A DNA stretch of 64,000 nt from Acidocella aquatica (GTDB lineage Bacteria > Pseudomonadota > Alphaproteobacteria > Acetobacterales > Acetobacteraceae): positions 1 to 64,000 of the forward strand of contig NZ_BSOS01000006.1 in NCBI RefSeq assembly GCF_030160635.1, read 5' to 3'. Below, one piece after another: positions 37,801-45,974 of this stretch. The position numbers were made by a program, and so were the translations under genes. The notes under the pieces are model-generated. The model had not been told where the DNA came from. It searched no databases and saw only the letters and a list, made by a program, of their open reading frames with translations. How positions within the stretch are numbered: position 1 is the first letter of the stretch; each line of letters starts with the position of its first letter.

Positions 37801-38377
37801 ATCCGGCCTTATCGACGCTGGCATCGGAATCCTGGGTGGTGTAGCGGCCGGCGGTGTCGATCAGCACCGCGTCCTCGGTGAACCACCAGTCGCACAGCCG
37901 CGTGCCGCCGACCCCGGCGACCGCGCCCTGGCCAAGCTCTGCCGCGAGCGGGAATTTGAGGCCGGCGTTGAGCAGGGCCGTGGTTTTGCCGGCGCCCGGC
38001 GGGCCGATGATGACGTACCAGGGCTGCTCATAGATGTAGCCTTTGGTGCCGCGCGCCTTGCGCAGCAGCGCCAGCGAGGTTTTGAGCTTCTCGCCCATGG
38101 CCGCGAGTTCCTCGGCGGCGGCGGTGTCCCGCGCGGCGGGGCCGGTGGCGGCGACGCCTGCCGCCAGCTGGGCCTCACGCATGGCGCGGCGGCGGCTGAG
38201 CAGCAGGTTGATGCCAAGCCAGACGGCGAAAATGACCAGTATGATGACAAGGCGGATGACCCACCCGGCCAGCGCCGCGACGAATGGCGCGAAGAACCAG
38301 ACCAGCGCCGCCAGCACGGCGGCGCCGATGAAGCTGAGGAACCAGCGGGAGGCAAGAAAACTCAAGACTTTGCTCAT
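34838..38377 (-). CDS. tssM: T6SS inner-membrane complex protein TssM (IcmF)
   Basis: 1179 residues. Two N-terminal membrane helices (about 10-32 and 36-60) are followed by a cytoplasmic GTPase-like domain with Walker A GPPGAGKT (125-132) and WWFTEDAVLIDTAGRY, a third membrane helix (about 440-460), and a large periplasmic domain with an alanine/glycine/proline-rich stretch (about 830-960) and a C-terminal beta domain that binds TssJ. TssM spans the envelope with TssL and TssJ. It starts 8 bases after tssL. Confidence 0.95.
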   Translation of the reverse strand: MSKVLSFLASRWFLSFIGAAVLAALVWFFAPFVAALAGWVIRLVIILVIFAVWLGINLLLSRRRAMREAQLAAGVAATGPAARDTAAAEELAAMGEKLKTSLALLRKARGTKGYIYEQPWYVIIGPPGAGKTTALLNAGLKFPLAAELGQGAVAGVGGTRLCDWWFTEDAVLIDTAGRYTTQDSDASVDKAGWEGFLDLLKRTRERQALNGVMVAISLADIASAPREERLAHARAIRKRIKEITERLNLKLPVYALLTKADLLAGFTEFFDNLDAEKRGQVWGVTFPAEGGGQSGPAGAFAGEFSALAARLDERLIDLLQGERSPDRRALIAGFPAQVASLAAPLNEFMQEAFGGSSLDPAPYLRGVYMTSGTQEGTPIDRLTGALARAFGIDQRRAPSLRAASGRSYFLSRLLRDVIFNEAMLGSANPAATRKRLMLRAGGFAAVGMVFLGLLAGLVVSRAHNASAIAASNAALATYTTTAQALPLNPVQDPNMLTILPMLDQARDMPFSQGDTSAHGGMGFGLNQSGKLRAGASALYHNALDNAMLPRLILQLESEMRGGFDRPEFLYQATRVYLMLGGQGPLDKTLVEAWMKLDWQRLYPGLAAQPVRDDLMQHLVALLGAPLPPVPLDGALVESARATFSRVSVAERVYSRIRDSAAAAQMAPWVPGDAMGAAGAGLFTRASGKPLTEGVPGFYTPTGFHLVLLPALTHAAQDVANESWVLGTTQQVDPNSPDMLNLEQNVIKLYEQDYETQWNAMLGDLNLAPASNIGQATQNLYVLSSPQSPMQKLLSSIVTQLQLSKAPALPAGAQAAATKALPGASAVSAETAALQGLMTPAATGAAPALPGAEVDAYYAPLINYVGTGTGAPISLTLNLMNSLQQQLAQLAASVPGSGAPAAPAAGGDPASLLQGEAVNDPQPVSRWLQTLVANANALRGGSAAQAAAAAFNGAGGPGQLCVQAVAGRYPFVPSSSTDIPLGDFSHLFAPNGMIDTFFSQQVRQFVDMSGPTWRIQAVNGVTPPISQGALAEFQRAENIKQLFFASSAQPAVQFSITPTSLDAGAAQVSIELGALTVSYAHGPPVPTQISWPGTDGMQTARLIITPAAGGNPVEIDASGPWALFRLFAQGSLTEAGSSDQYTLTFNQGGHTASFSISANSVLNPFAPGVLTDFRCPSLHG

Positions 38378-38385
38378 GGGTTCGC

Positions 38386-39792
38386 TCAGTTCTGGATGGC
38401 GTGGTTAAGCACGATTTCGATGCGGCGGTTTTGTGCCCGGCCGGCCGCGGTGCCGTTCGGCGCGACGGGGTCGGCGGCGCCCATGCCTTTCGCGGTGATG
38501 CGGCTCTGATCGCCGATGGTCTGGTCCATGATCGCGGCGGCGGCCTGCGCGCGGGCGGTGGAGAGTTCGAAATTGGAGGGGAATTGCAGGGTGTGGATCG
38601 GCTGGTTGTCAGTGTAGCCGGTGACCACCACCGTGCCGGTCTCGCGGCCCAGGGCCGTGCCGATTTTTTGCAGCAGGGGCACATCGTCATCCTCAACCAC
38701 GGCGCTGCCGCTGCCGAAGAGGCCCTGGTTGTTGATGCGCACGACCGGCGTGTTGACGGTGCCGAGCACGCTGACCTTGCCGGCGGCGATCTCGGGCGAG
38801 AGGAAGCCGCTGATGCGGTCGAGGATGGTGGGGCCGGGGGCGGCGGGTTCAACCGGCGCCACCACCGGCTGCGCGCGCACGATGGCGGGCAGGGCGCTGG
38901 GCGGGGCAGTGACGGCGGCTTCGAACTGGGCGTCCGACTGGCGGCCGAGAGACAACAGGAAGGCGCCGTAGAGGATTGCGAGGACGCCGAGAGCGGCGAC
39001 GCCGGCCAGCCAGACGGGAACGGAGAAGCGGCTGGGCCGGTAGGGGGCGGTGACACCTTGCCAGTGCGGCGAGAGGGCGGCTTCGCCGGCGGGGCGGAGG
39101 CGGCGGATGACGGCGTAGGTATCCTCACGCAATTTGTCGATTTCAGCGGGGCCGCGGGGCGAGAGCCGGTAGCGGCCCATGTAGCCGAGCGAGAGGCAGA
39201 AATACATCAGCTCCAGAACGGGGAGGAAGTTGCCGGGGTTTTGGCGCAACTGGGTCAGTACGTCGAAAAACCTTTCGCCGCTGCGCACTTCCTGGTGGAA
39301 GGTGGAGACCATGGAGCGCGCGGCCCAGGCGCCCTGGCTGCCCCAGGGAGTGGCAAGCACCACATCATCCAGGCTGGCGCACAATGCGTAATGGGCGGGG
39401 CGGAGCTGTTCCATCGGGATGTTCTGGGCGCGGGCGGCCTCCTCGAACCGGCGGATCTCGCGGGCCGCGCGTTCGCGCAGGTCGCCGGAGTCGGGTGCGT
39501 TCAGGGTGTTGCGCAGCCGGGCCAGCAATTGCAGCAGCGGGCCGGCGGCGGCGATGAGCGGCGAGCCGCCCATGCCGATGCTCTCCGGCGCGTCGCTGGC
39601 CGCGCGGGGGGCGGGCTGGGGCGCGTATTGCGGCGCGGCGGGCTGTTGCGCCGCATAGGGGGCGGCTGGCGCATCAAACGGTGAGGCGCCGGGTGGTGGC
39701 GCTGCGGGGGCCGCGGGTTTTTTGCCGCCGGGCATCGGGCGGATGATCGTGCGGTCGGAATCTTCCGGTTCGGAGAAGGGATTATCGGTCAT
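38386..39792 (-). CDS. tssL: T6SS inner-membrane complex protein TssL with OmpA domain
   Basis: 468 residues. The cytoplasmic N-terminus has EDSDRTIIRPMPGG (Thr15), then a proline/alanine linker (about 27-72), a DotU/IcmH domain (about 75-265, RPAHYALCASLDDVVLATPW), one membrane helix (about 280-303) and a periplasmic OmpA/MotB domain (about 345-465, VVVTGYTDNQPIHTLQFPSN). In Agrobacterium tumefaciens the kinase PpkA phosphorylates TssL at Thr14 and Fha binds the phosphothreonine; Thr15 here lies in an equivalent place. It is an evolved TssL that anchors to peptidoglycan by itself. Confidence 0.95.
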   Translation of the reverse strand: MTDNPFSEPEDSDRTIIRPMPGGKKPAAPAAPPPGASPFDAPAAPYAAQQPAAPQYAPQPAPRAASDAPESIGMGGSPLIAAAGPLLQLLARLRNTLNAPDSGDLRERAAREIRRFEEAARAQNIPMEQLRPAHYALCASLDDVVLATPWGSQGAWAARSMVSTFHQEVRSGERFFDVLTQLRQNPGNFLPVLELMYFCLSLGYMGRYRLSPRGPAEIDKLREDTYAVIRRLRPAGEAALSPHWQGVTAPYRPSRFSVPVWLAGVAALGVLAILYGAFLLSLGRQSDAQFEAAVTAPPSALPAIVRAQPVVAPVEPAAPGPTILDRISGFLSPEIAAGKVSVLGTVNTPVVRINNQGLFGSGSAVVEDDDVPLLQKIGTALGRETGTVVVTGYTDNQPIHTLQFPSNFELSTARAQAAAAIMDQTIGDQSRITAKGMGAADPVAPNGTAAGRAQNRRIEIVLNHAIQN

Positions 39793-39836
39793 CGTCTTAC
39801 AATCCTCGTCGATGCACGCGTTTACGTTTTAAAAGC

Positions 39837-41168
39837 TCAGCCTTTGATCGCCCAAAGTTCCATGCGCAGGTTGGGGAATTCGCCGGAAACATGAATGGCG
39901 AAGCCGCCGGAGGTTTGCATCTGCTGCCAATGGGGGCTGTTGCGGTCCAGCTCGAAATAGGTGGCCCCGGCGTAAAAGGGGATCTGCCGGGGGGCGACAG
40001 GCATCGGCCGCACGGCGATGCCGGGCAACGCGACGTTCACCAGCTCGCGAATATGCTCGACCGCGCCGATTTTGACCTGCGCGGGGAACAGACGGCGCAA
40101 GGTTTCGGTGGGGACATCGGCCTGGACGCTGAGCACGAAATTGGCCGCGCGCAGCACGTTGCGGTCGTTGATGGGGCCGACATGCACGCCGTGACGGCGC
40201 TCCTGCAACGGGATCGCCACCGCGTTTTGTTCGATGACCGAGGAGAGCGAACGCCGCAGATCGGCGATGACCGGGGCGAAGCTGCGCTGCAGATCCTCGT
40301 GGCGGTAGCCGGGGTAGGCGTTGGGGCGGCGGTTCGCATCGGTGAAGGTGGCGAACTCAGCGGCCATTTCAACGTAGGCGGCGTAGAGTGTCTCGGGGTG
40401 GATGTTGGCGGCGTCGGCCCAGTGCTGCAGCAGCGCCTGCCAGCGGTTGATGGCCTGCAGCAGCATGAAATCAGCGACCTCGGCGACGCCGCGCGCGCCC
40501 GGCGCGTTCACCCGCGCCGCCAGCGCCTCGCCGCGCTGGTTGATCATGCCGGCGAATTCGGTGATCAGCCCGGCCAGCGGCGGGACGGCATTGCAGACCA
40601 GCGCGGGTGGTAGCCAGTTGTCATCCAGGGTTACGCGCTTGTCGGAGGAGACCTCCATGATGCGGGCGAGGGGGATGCAAAGATAACCGCCGCGGTCGTC
40701 GGTATCGAGCAGGTAGCGCAGCTTGAGCCGCCCGACGAGCAGTTCGGCGGCCTGGGGTGAGCTGGAATGGGTGTCGTAGGCTTCGAAGGATTGCGCCTTG
40801 TAGCGGCCCTCGGCGCTGCCATCGGCGGCGGCGATTTCCACAGCGCCGTTCTGGCGGATTGGCAGGGCCAGATGGATCAGCACGCCGCGCGTGTTGTCGG
40901 GCACCTCGAAGGGGGCGGGGTGTTCGGTCTCGCCGGGGAGGGAGAAGGGTGTGCCATCCTCGAACACGCCGGCGGCGGCGGCGATGGCAAAGCGCCCGGT
41001 GCCGAGCAGGTCTTTATCGAGCGTGATCTGCGTCAGCCCCCAGGGATGGGGCCGCAGCGCCGCGACACGGCCGCGCACGAAGGCTTCCAGCCAGCGATCC
41101 TGCTGTTGGAAATGCTGCGAGCGGAGGAACATCCCCTCCTGCCATACAACGCGGTTGGTCCAGCTCAC
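39837..41168 (-). CDS. tssK: T6SS baseplate-membrane connector TssK
   Basis: 443 residues, the expected TssK (ImpJ) length. The start NRVVWQEGMFLRSQHFQQQD is diagnostic, and the central AEVADFMLLQAINRWQALLQ and the C-terminal IPFYAGATYFELDRNSP fit. TssK joins the baseplate wedge to TssL and TssM. A GTG start with GAGG 7 bases before it fits the conserved N-terminus. Confidence 0.95.
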   Translation of the reverse strand: MSWTNRVVWQEGMFLRSQHFQQQDRWLEAFVRGRVAALRPHPWGLTQITLDKDLLGTGRFAIAAAAGVFEDGTPFSLPGETEHPAPFEVPDNTRGVLIHLALPIRQNGAVEIAAADGSAEGRYKAQSFEAYDTHSSSPQAAELLVGRLKLRYLLDTDDRGGYLCIPLARIMEVSSDKRVTLDDNWLPPALVCNAVPPLAGLITEFAGMINQRGEALAARVNAPGARGVAEVADFMLLQAINRWQALLQHWADAANIHPETLYAAYVEMAAEFATFTDANRRPNAYPGYRHEDLQRSFAPVIADLRRSLSSVIEQNAVAIPLQERRHGVHVGPINDRNVLRAANFVLSVQADVPTETLRRLFPAQVKIGAVEHIRELVNVALPGIAVRPMPVAPRQIPFYAGATYFELDRNSPHWQQMQTSGGFAIHVSGEFPNLRMELWAIKG

Positions 41169-41230
41169 GGGCGGCCTCGCATAAAGTTCAAATCCCCTTA
41201 AATTTACCGTTCAGCCGGTCAATTCATTAC

Positions 41231-41677
41231 TTATTGCAGTGTCGCGGTTAATCCATTTATTCGCAAGGTCAAAGCGGTGGTGCCGCTGGGGGCGAGAGGC
41301 GCCACCAGTTTCCAGGTGGAATGGTTGATGTCGCGGAAGAGAACCGCCACGCCGAGCGAGGTGACGGTTGGTTTCAGGCTGCGTGTTTCGCTCAGGCTTT
41401 GTCCGGGCGCGAGCAAAATCTGTTCGGAGGCGCCGGCTTCATCGGTGCCGAGTACAGTGGATTCCTGGTTCATCAGGGAATAGACATCGGTGGATTGAAA
41501 CTTGCCGGTGGCGGTTAGCTGGTAGAGCCGGATGGCCACGGCGGTGCCGTGACCGGCGGGGTCAGGGTTCTGCCCGGCGCTGCCGGTGATGGTGAGCGAC
41601 AAAACCGCCGGTGGGGGTGGCGGCGCGGCGCAACCGGCCAGCGCCAGGAGAAGCAGGCCGGCGATGAGCTTTTTCAT
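41231..41677 (-). CDS. tssJ: T6SS outer-membrane lipoprotein TssJ
   Basis: 148 residues. The lipoprotein signal ends at LALAGC (Cys16), then a short proline linker and a beta-sandwich domain with AVAIRLYQLTATGKFQSTDV and LGVAVLFRDINHSTWKL, as in TssJ (SciN/VasD). It anchors TssM to the outer membrane. Its ATG overlaps the tagH stop by 4 bases (ATGA). TssJ is missing from some alphaproteobacterial T6SS loci, so its presence completes a full trans-envelope complex here. Confidence 0.93.
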   Translation of the reverse strand: MKKLIAGLLLLALAGCAAPPPPPAVLSLTITGSAGQNPDPAGHGTAVAIRLYQLTATGKFQSTDVYSLMNQESTVLGTDEAGASEQILLAPGQSLSETRSLKPTVTSLGVAVLFRDINHSTWKLVAPLAPSGTTALTLRINGLTATLQ

Positions 41678-43197
41678 GATGGCTCCCTGGCGCTGATGTC
41701 CCGCAGAGCAGTCTCGTAGGCGCGGGCGAAGGTTTTGCCGAATACGCTGTCGAAATCATCGGCGAGCGCGCGTGTGACGCTATCGTGAAGTTTCTCGTAT
41801 GCCTCGAAAGCACGGGCCTTTTTTTGTGTGGGCAGCACGGCGAGGCCGCCTTGTTCATCGGCTTCGGCGCGCAGGCGGGCTGGGTCGAGCTGCGCCAGCA
41901 GGGCGCGCACTGCATCCTGCATGGCGGCCATGGTTGCCAGTTCGTGCAGGCGCATGTCGCGCAGAGCATCGGCGACGGCGGCCTCGGGCTTCATGTCGAT
42001 CCGGCGGCCGATGCCGAGCAGGGCGCTCAGCGCGTCGTCGTCATCGGCGGAGAATTTCAGGGGGTTGTTGCCGCGCGAGCGGATCATGGTCTGCTCGATG
42101 CGGAAGCCGCCTTTGATTTCGGCGCGGGCGATGAGCGCCTGGCGGATGCCCGAGACGGTGGCGCGGAAGGCGGCGCCGATGGCGCGCATGGTGCTCTCGG
42201 CATTCTCCGGCCGCGCGCCGTGCATCCCGGCACCTTCGAGGAAGGCGGTGAGCGCTGCATCTGGCGTAGCTGACGCAATGGGCTGCGCCAGGGTGATGAC
42301 CGGCGCGGCGGGGGGCGCCTGCGGGGGCTGTGCCGGAGGCTGGGCCTGGGGCTGAGCCTTAGGTGCGAAGGGGTCTTCCTCGAACGGGTTGGGTTGCGGC
42401 GGCGCTGCGGGTATTGGCGCGGGCGGCGCGGCAGGCTCGGCGAAGGGAGACGCGCTGCCGCCAAAGCCGCTGTCAGGGCCGGTATCAAGTGAGGTGAACA
42501 TGCGCTCAGGCGGCGGCGGTGGTGCTGGCGGCTGGCTGGGCGCAGCGGCGGGAAAGCCGAGGTCCCAGTCGTCATCGGGCAGCAACTGTTGCTTGACCGG
42601 GGGCGGCTTGAACGCATCGCTGAAGGATTGCGAATGATCGGGCTGTGTCGGCGCGCTGAAGAAATCATCGTCCGATGCCGGGGCCAGGGGGTCGAACTGG
42701 TTGGGCATGGTGACCGAATTGCGCGGCGGCGGGCCACCGAACAGCGGGTCGTTGCCGAAGGCCGATGAGGTGAAGGTCTCGGCGGGTGCTGGTTTTTGGG
42801 CAAAGACGTCGTCACCGAAAGGGTCGTCGAACGGGGATGATGATTTGGCGCCGAAACCGGGCGCGGCGCCAAAGCCCTGTTCCTCGGCGATGCGCACCTC
42901 GATCTCGTAGGCGCCGAGCCGGATGCGGTCGCCATCAGCAAGATTGCGGATCTGGCCCTGGCCGATGGGGTCAGGCTCGTTGTTGAGGAAGGTGCCGTTG
43001 GTGCTGGTGTCGGCGATTGCCCAGCCGCCGTTGCGGTAGGCGATGACGCAATGTTTTTTGGAGAGCATGCGCTCGGGGTCCGGCATGATCCAGTCGTTAT
43101 CGTGACCGCGGCCGATGCGCAGCTCGCCGCCCGTGATGCGCTTGGTTTCCGGGGGAACGGTGTCAGGGCATCGTAGAACGCTGAGTGTGAGGGTCAT
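41674..43197 (-). CDS. tagH: FHA-domain T6SS regulator TagH (ImpI/Fha)
   Basis: 507 residues. An N-terminal FHA domain (about 20-100) has all phosphothreonine-binding marks: LRIGRGHDND, LSKKHC and STNGTFLNN. A long proline-, aspartate- and phenylalanine-rich linker (about 110-320) leads to a C-terminal helical domain (about 325-505) typical of T6SS FHA proteins. It should read phosphothreonines made by the kinase at 16248, TssL Thr15 being the obvious partner. The ATG at 43197 begins at the FHA domain and overlaps the previous gene by 4 bases. Confidence 0.93.
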   Translation of the reverse strand: MTLTLSVLRCPDTVPPETKRITGGELRIGRGHDNDWIMPDPERMLSKKHCVIAYRNGGWAIADTSTNGTFLNNEPDPIGQGQIRNLADGDRIRLGAYEIEVRIAEEQGFGAAPGFGAKSSSPFDDPFGDDVFAQKPAPAETFTSSAFGNDPLFGGPPPRNSVTMPNQFDPLAPASDDDFFSAPTQPDHSQSFSDAFKPPPVKQQLLPDDDWDLGFPAAAPSQPPAPPPPPERMFTSLDTGPDSGFGGSASPFAEPAAPPAPIPAAPPQPNPFEEDPFAPKAQPQAQPPAQPPQAPPAAPVITLAQPIASATPDAALTAFLEGAGMHGARPENAESTMRAIGAAFRATVSGIRQALIARAEIKGGFRIEQTMIRSRGNNPLKFSADDDDALSALLGIGRRIDMKPEAAVADALRDMRLHELATMAAMQDAVRALLAQLDPARLRAEADEQGGLAVLPTQKKARAFEAYEKLHDSVTRALADDFDSVFGKTFARAYETALRDISAREPS

Positions 43198-43787
43198 GCC
43201 GCCTCCACGGGCAGCCGGCCTGGGCCGCCGCCGGCGATATCTTGGGCCGACTGCAGGAACAGCGCAAGGCGTTGCCGCTGGCGGTTGGGCTCGCCGCGCA
43301 CGGAAGCCAGCGCCACCGCGCCAGCGACGGCGACGCCGGTGAGATGCGGCGGGGCGGGAACGGGGGGCGTGTTGAGGGGCGTAACCGAATCGCCGCTCCA
43401 GAACGCGGCGACGGCGGCCCAGGATTCCGGGCTTTTGAAGCCGGCGCGTTTGGCTTCCTCCATGCCGGCCCGGCGGACCTCGTCGCTTTGCTGGCGCACC
43501 CAGGTTTCGGCGAGTTCGCGCATCTTTATGTCCTGCGGGGGGATTTGCGCGGCGGGGGTGTGGGTTGCGCACATGCAGGCCCACCACACGGCCTCGCGTT
43601 TGGGCAGCGCATGAGCGAACACGCGGGTGGCCTCGATCAGAAAGCCGGCGTTGGCCAGGGATTGGATGATGCTCATGAGATCGCCCAGGCCCGCGGTCAG
43701 CACCTCGGCCTCGGGCGGCAGGCTGCAGCGTTGCAGCACGCTGGAGACTTCGGCGGCGGAGAGCTTGTTGGTTTTTGTGGCACTCAT
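43194..43787 (-). CDS. uncharacterised T6SS-locus protein (DUF6931-like)
   Basis: 197 residues, cytoplasmic, mostly helical. It has LPKREAVWWACMCATHTP and, further on, FKSPESWAAVAAFWSGDS followed by a glycine/alanine-rich segment (about 148-165) that could be a weak hydrophobic helix. It resembles the small proteins annotated DUF6931 that occur beside FHA genes of T6SS clusters; this family call is from memory and uncertain. The position between vgrG and tagH, with a 4-base overlap with tagH, indicates co-expression and perhaps a complex with the FHA protein. Confidence 0.75.
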   Translation of the reverse strand: MSATKTNKLSAAEVSSVLQRCSLPPEAEVLTAGLGDLMSIIQSLANAGFLIEATRVFAHALPKREAVWWACMCATHTPAAQIPPQDIKMRELAETWVRQQSDEVRRAGMEEAKRAGFKSPESWAAVAAFWSGDSVTPLNTPPVPAPPHLTGVAVAGAVALASVRGEPNRQRQRLALFLQSAQDIAGGGPGRLPVEAA

Positions 43788-43808
43788 GGCGTCCTCAAAC
43801 TGCTATCG

Positions 43809-45752
43809 TCATGAATTGATGTTCACCAGGCCGCCGGTCAGATTCAGCATGCCGGTACCGGTGACGCCGGTTGAGGCCTGGCCGGTGATGTTGACCTGGA
43901 TGCCGTTGATGGTGACGCCGGATTCAGAGAGTTGAACCGAGTTGGCGCCGACGGTGAGGGTAATGCCGGAGGTATTGATGACCAGCGTGTTGCCGCCGAC
44001 CTGAAGTGTGATGGATTGCCCGGCTGTGTGCGAGATGGAGCCGGTACTCACGGTGAGGGATTCATTGCCCTGGCTGACCGTGGTGGAGAGATTGCCCTCG
44101 CTGACCGTGAGGGTATGGTCGCCTTTGACCGTGTCGGTTTTTTTGCCGTCGATTTTGACCGTTTCGTCCTTGGTGACGGTGAGATTGCGGTCGTTCTGGA
44201 TTGTCAGGGTCTGGTCGTGTTCGACTTCCAGTTTGTAATCTTTCTCGGCGTGCAGGAAGAAAACCTCGCTGCCCATTGTGTCGTCGAATGAAAGTTCGTT
44301 GAAATTGCTGGTGCCGCCGCCTTTGGTTGAATGCGTGCGCAGGCCGCTTTTGTTTTTATCGGCGGCGGCGAAGGTTGGCGAATTGTCGCTGTTGTAGAGG
44401 CAGCCGACTGCCACGGGGTGATTGACGTCACCTTCCATGAAGGCAATGGCAACCTCCATGCCGATACGCGGAATAAACTGCATGCCCCAGTTATTGCCCG
44501 CCCATGATTGCACAACCCGCACCCAGAGGGTTTTCTCGGTGGTGATGTCGCCCTGGTTGTCGGCGGGGAACTGCACCTGGATGCGGCCAAAATCATCGGT
44601 ATCGGTGTAGATCTCCTCGCTCGAAGCCCCGATCACTTTGGCCGAATAGAGCCCGGACATGATGGGCGGCGCGACCGTGGGCTCGGCGCGGTAGGGCGTT
44701 GCCGCGGGGATGGCCCGGCAGCTCATGGCAATGGAGCTGCCGCCGCTGCCGCTGGAGCCGTCTGAGGTGTCGCTCACCTGATAGGAGACCGAATGGATGA
44801 TATAGTCGCTGGGATCGCCGTTGTTGAGCGGATCGTTGGTGAGTGAGAACTTACCCCCGGAGATGAAATGCGGCATCTGGCCGCTGCCGCTCAGCGTCTG
44901 CGCCGCCGCCTCGGCCGCGAGCATGCGCCATTTGGCGCGCGCCTGGGCATCCTGCGTGGTGCCGCGCACCGCCGGCCAGGTGTAATGCGTGCGCTGGTTT
45001 GCCGCGCTGGCCTTGAGCACGGTGGTCTCGGTTCCCGTGATCGCGCCGGGGGCCAGGCTGTTGGTATCCATGCGGTAGTCATCGACACGGACGGAGCCGA
45101 TGGCTGTGCTGTCAGTTTGTTCCCAGGTGTTCATCGTGCCGAAGCCCTGGCCGGTTTGATCCAGGATGACCGAGGGCAGGGTGATCGGCTGAAACGCGGT
45201 GTTGCTGTCGGCCAGTATCAGCGTGTGGCCGCTGGCATCATGCGTGAAAAAATAGAAAATCCCCTCGTCTTCCAGCATGCGCTGAACGAAATCGAGGTAG
45301 GATTCGTTGAATTGTACGGTATAGTCGCGCGCGGTGTAGGTGTTTTGCAGCTTCGAGGTGTAGGTGACGTTGAATTTCCCGAAAATCACCGCCATGATGT
45401 CTGGCACGGTCATTTTTTGGTAGAAACGGCAATCCTGCGTCTGCCCGAGGAACCAGAGCTTGGGGACGACGGTGAGCTGGTAGCGCCATAGAGCATTTGA
45501 AGCATAGGGCATCTGGCGGACCGAGGAGACGATGCCGCTGATATAGCGGCCATGCCCCTCGGGGTTGGCCAGCGTGATGGTGACCGGCTGGTCCAGCAGG
45601 CTGTTGGGGTCGAGCAGGGCGGTTCCCGAGTGCAGGCTCACCGTATAGCTGAAGGGGCGGTTCAGCTCTTCCTCGCCGCTGATGCCCGATACCCCGAAAG
45701 AGGTGGCGGGGAGCGGCGTCGTGATCGAGAGGATGTCTATGGTGGCGCTCAT
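43809..45752 (-). CDS. tssI: T6SS spike protein VgrG (TssI)
   Basis: 647 residues. A gp27-like N-terminal part (about 5-350, LVDQ-like LLDQPVTITL, YTVQFNESYLDFVQRMLEDE), a gp5-like OB fold (about 375-450, DDFGRIQVQFPADNQGD, then WGMQFIPRIGMEVAIAFMEG) and a C-terminal beta-helix of T/V-rich repeats (about 500-647). There is no extra effector domain at the C-terminus. It would be tipped by the PAAR protein at 3863. It heads the second minus operon, with AGGGA before the ATG. Confidence 0.96.
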   Translation of the reverse strand: MSATIDILSITTPLPATSFGVSGISGEEELNRPFSYTVSLHSGTALLDPNSLLDQPVTITLANPEGHGRYISGIVSSVRQMPYASNALWRYQLTVVPKLWFLGQTQDCRFYQKMTVPDIMAVIFGKFNVTYTSKLQNTYTARDYTVQFNESYLDFVQRMLEDEGIFYFFTHDASGHTLILADSNTAFQPITLPSVILDQTGQGFGTMNTWEQTDSTAIGSVRVDDYRMDTNSLAPGAITGTETTVLKASAANQRTHYTWPAVRGTTQDAQARAKWRMLAAEAAAQTLSGSGQMPHFISGGKFSLTNDPLNNGDPSDYIIHSVSYQVSDTSDGSSGSGGSSIAMSCRAIPAATPYRAEPTVAPPIMSGLYSAKVIGASSEEIYTDTDDFGRIQVQFPADNQGDITTEKTLWVRVVQSWAGNNWGMQFIPRIGMEVAIAFMEGDVNHPVAVGCLYNSDNSPTFAAADKNKSGLRTHSTKGGGTSNFNELSFDDTMGSEVFFLHAEKDYKLEVEHDQTLTIQNDRNLTVTKDETVKIDGKKTDTVKGDHTLTVSEGNLSTTVSQGNESLTVSTGSISHTAGQSITLQVGGNTLVINTSGITLTVGANSVQLSESGVTINGIQVNITGQASTGVTGTGMLNLTGGLVNINS

Positions 45753-45917
45753 ATTTCATCCCTGCATCAATGATCCGGGGGCGGTGAGCTGCCCCAGGAT
45801 TTCGCGTTAAACTCTCCTAAACGGTAACATAAAGCAAGGACCACGTTGAGGGGAAGTTTTGGCGGCCAGGCGGAGCGCGGCTGGCAGGGCACCGGCGGCG
45901 TAATGGATGTTATGAAA

Positions 45918-45949
45918 AGAGCGCGATGATTTTGCCATCATCGCGCTCT
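45918..45949 (-). terminator. intrinsic terminator of the acyl-CoA dehydrogenase operon
   Basis: A perfect 13-bp stem (45918-45930 with 45937-45949) and a 6-base loop lie about 25 bases after the stop of the last gene. On the minus strand the stem is followed by TTTTCATAA. Confidence 0.82.
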
Positions 45950-45974
45950 GGCTCATGTGGGGCGGGGGCGGGTA

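Noticed and set aside
43809-45752. Evolved VgrG with an effector domain
   Set aside because: The C-terminus is only the beta-helix spike with T/V repeats; the length of 647 residues leaves no room for an additional domain.
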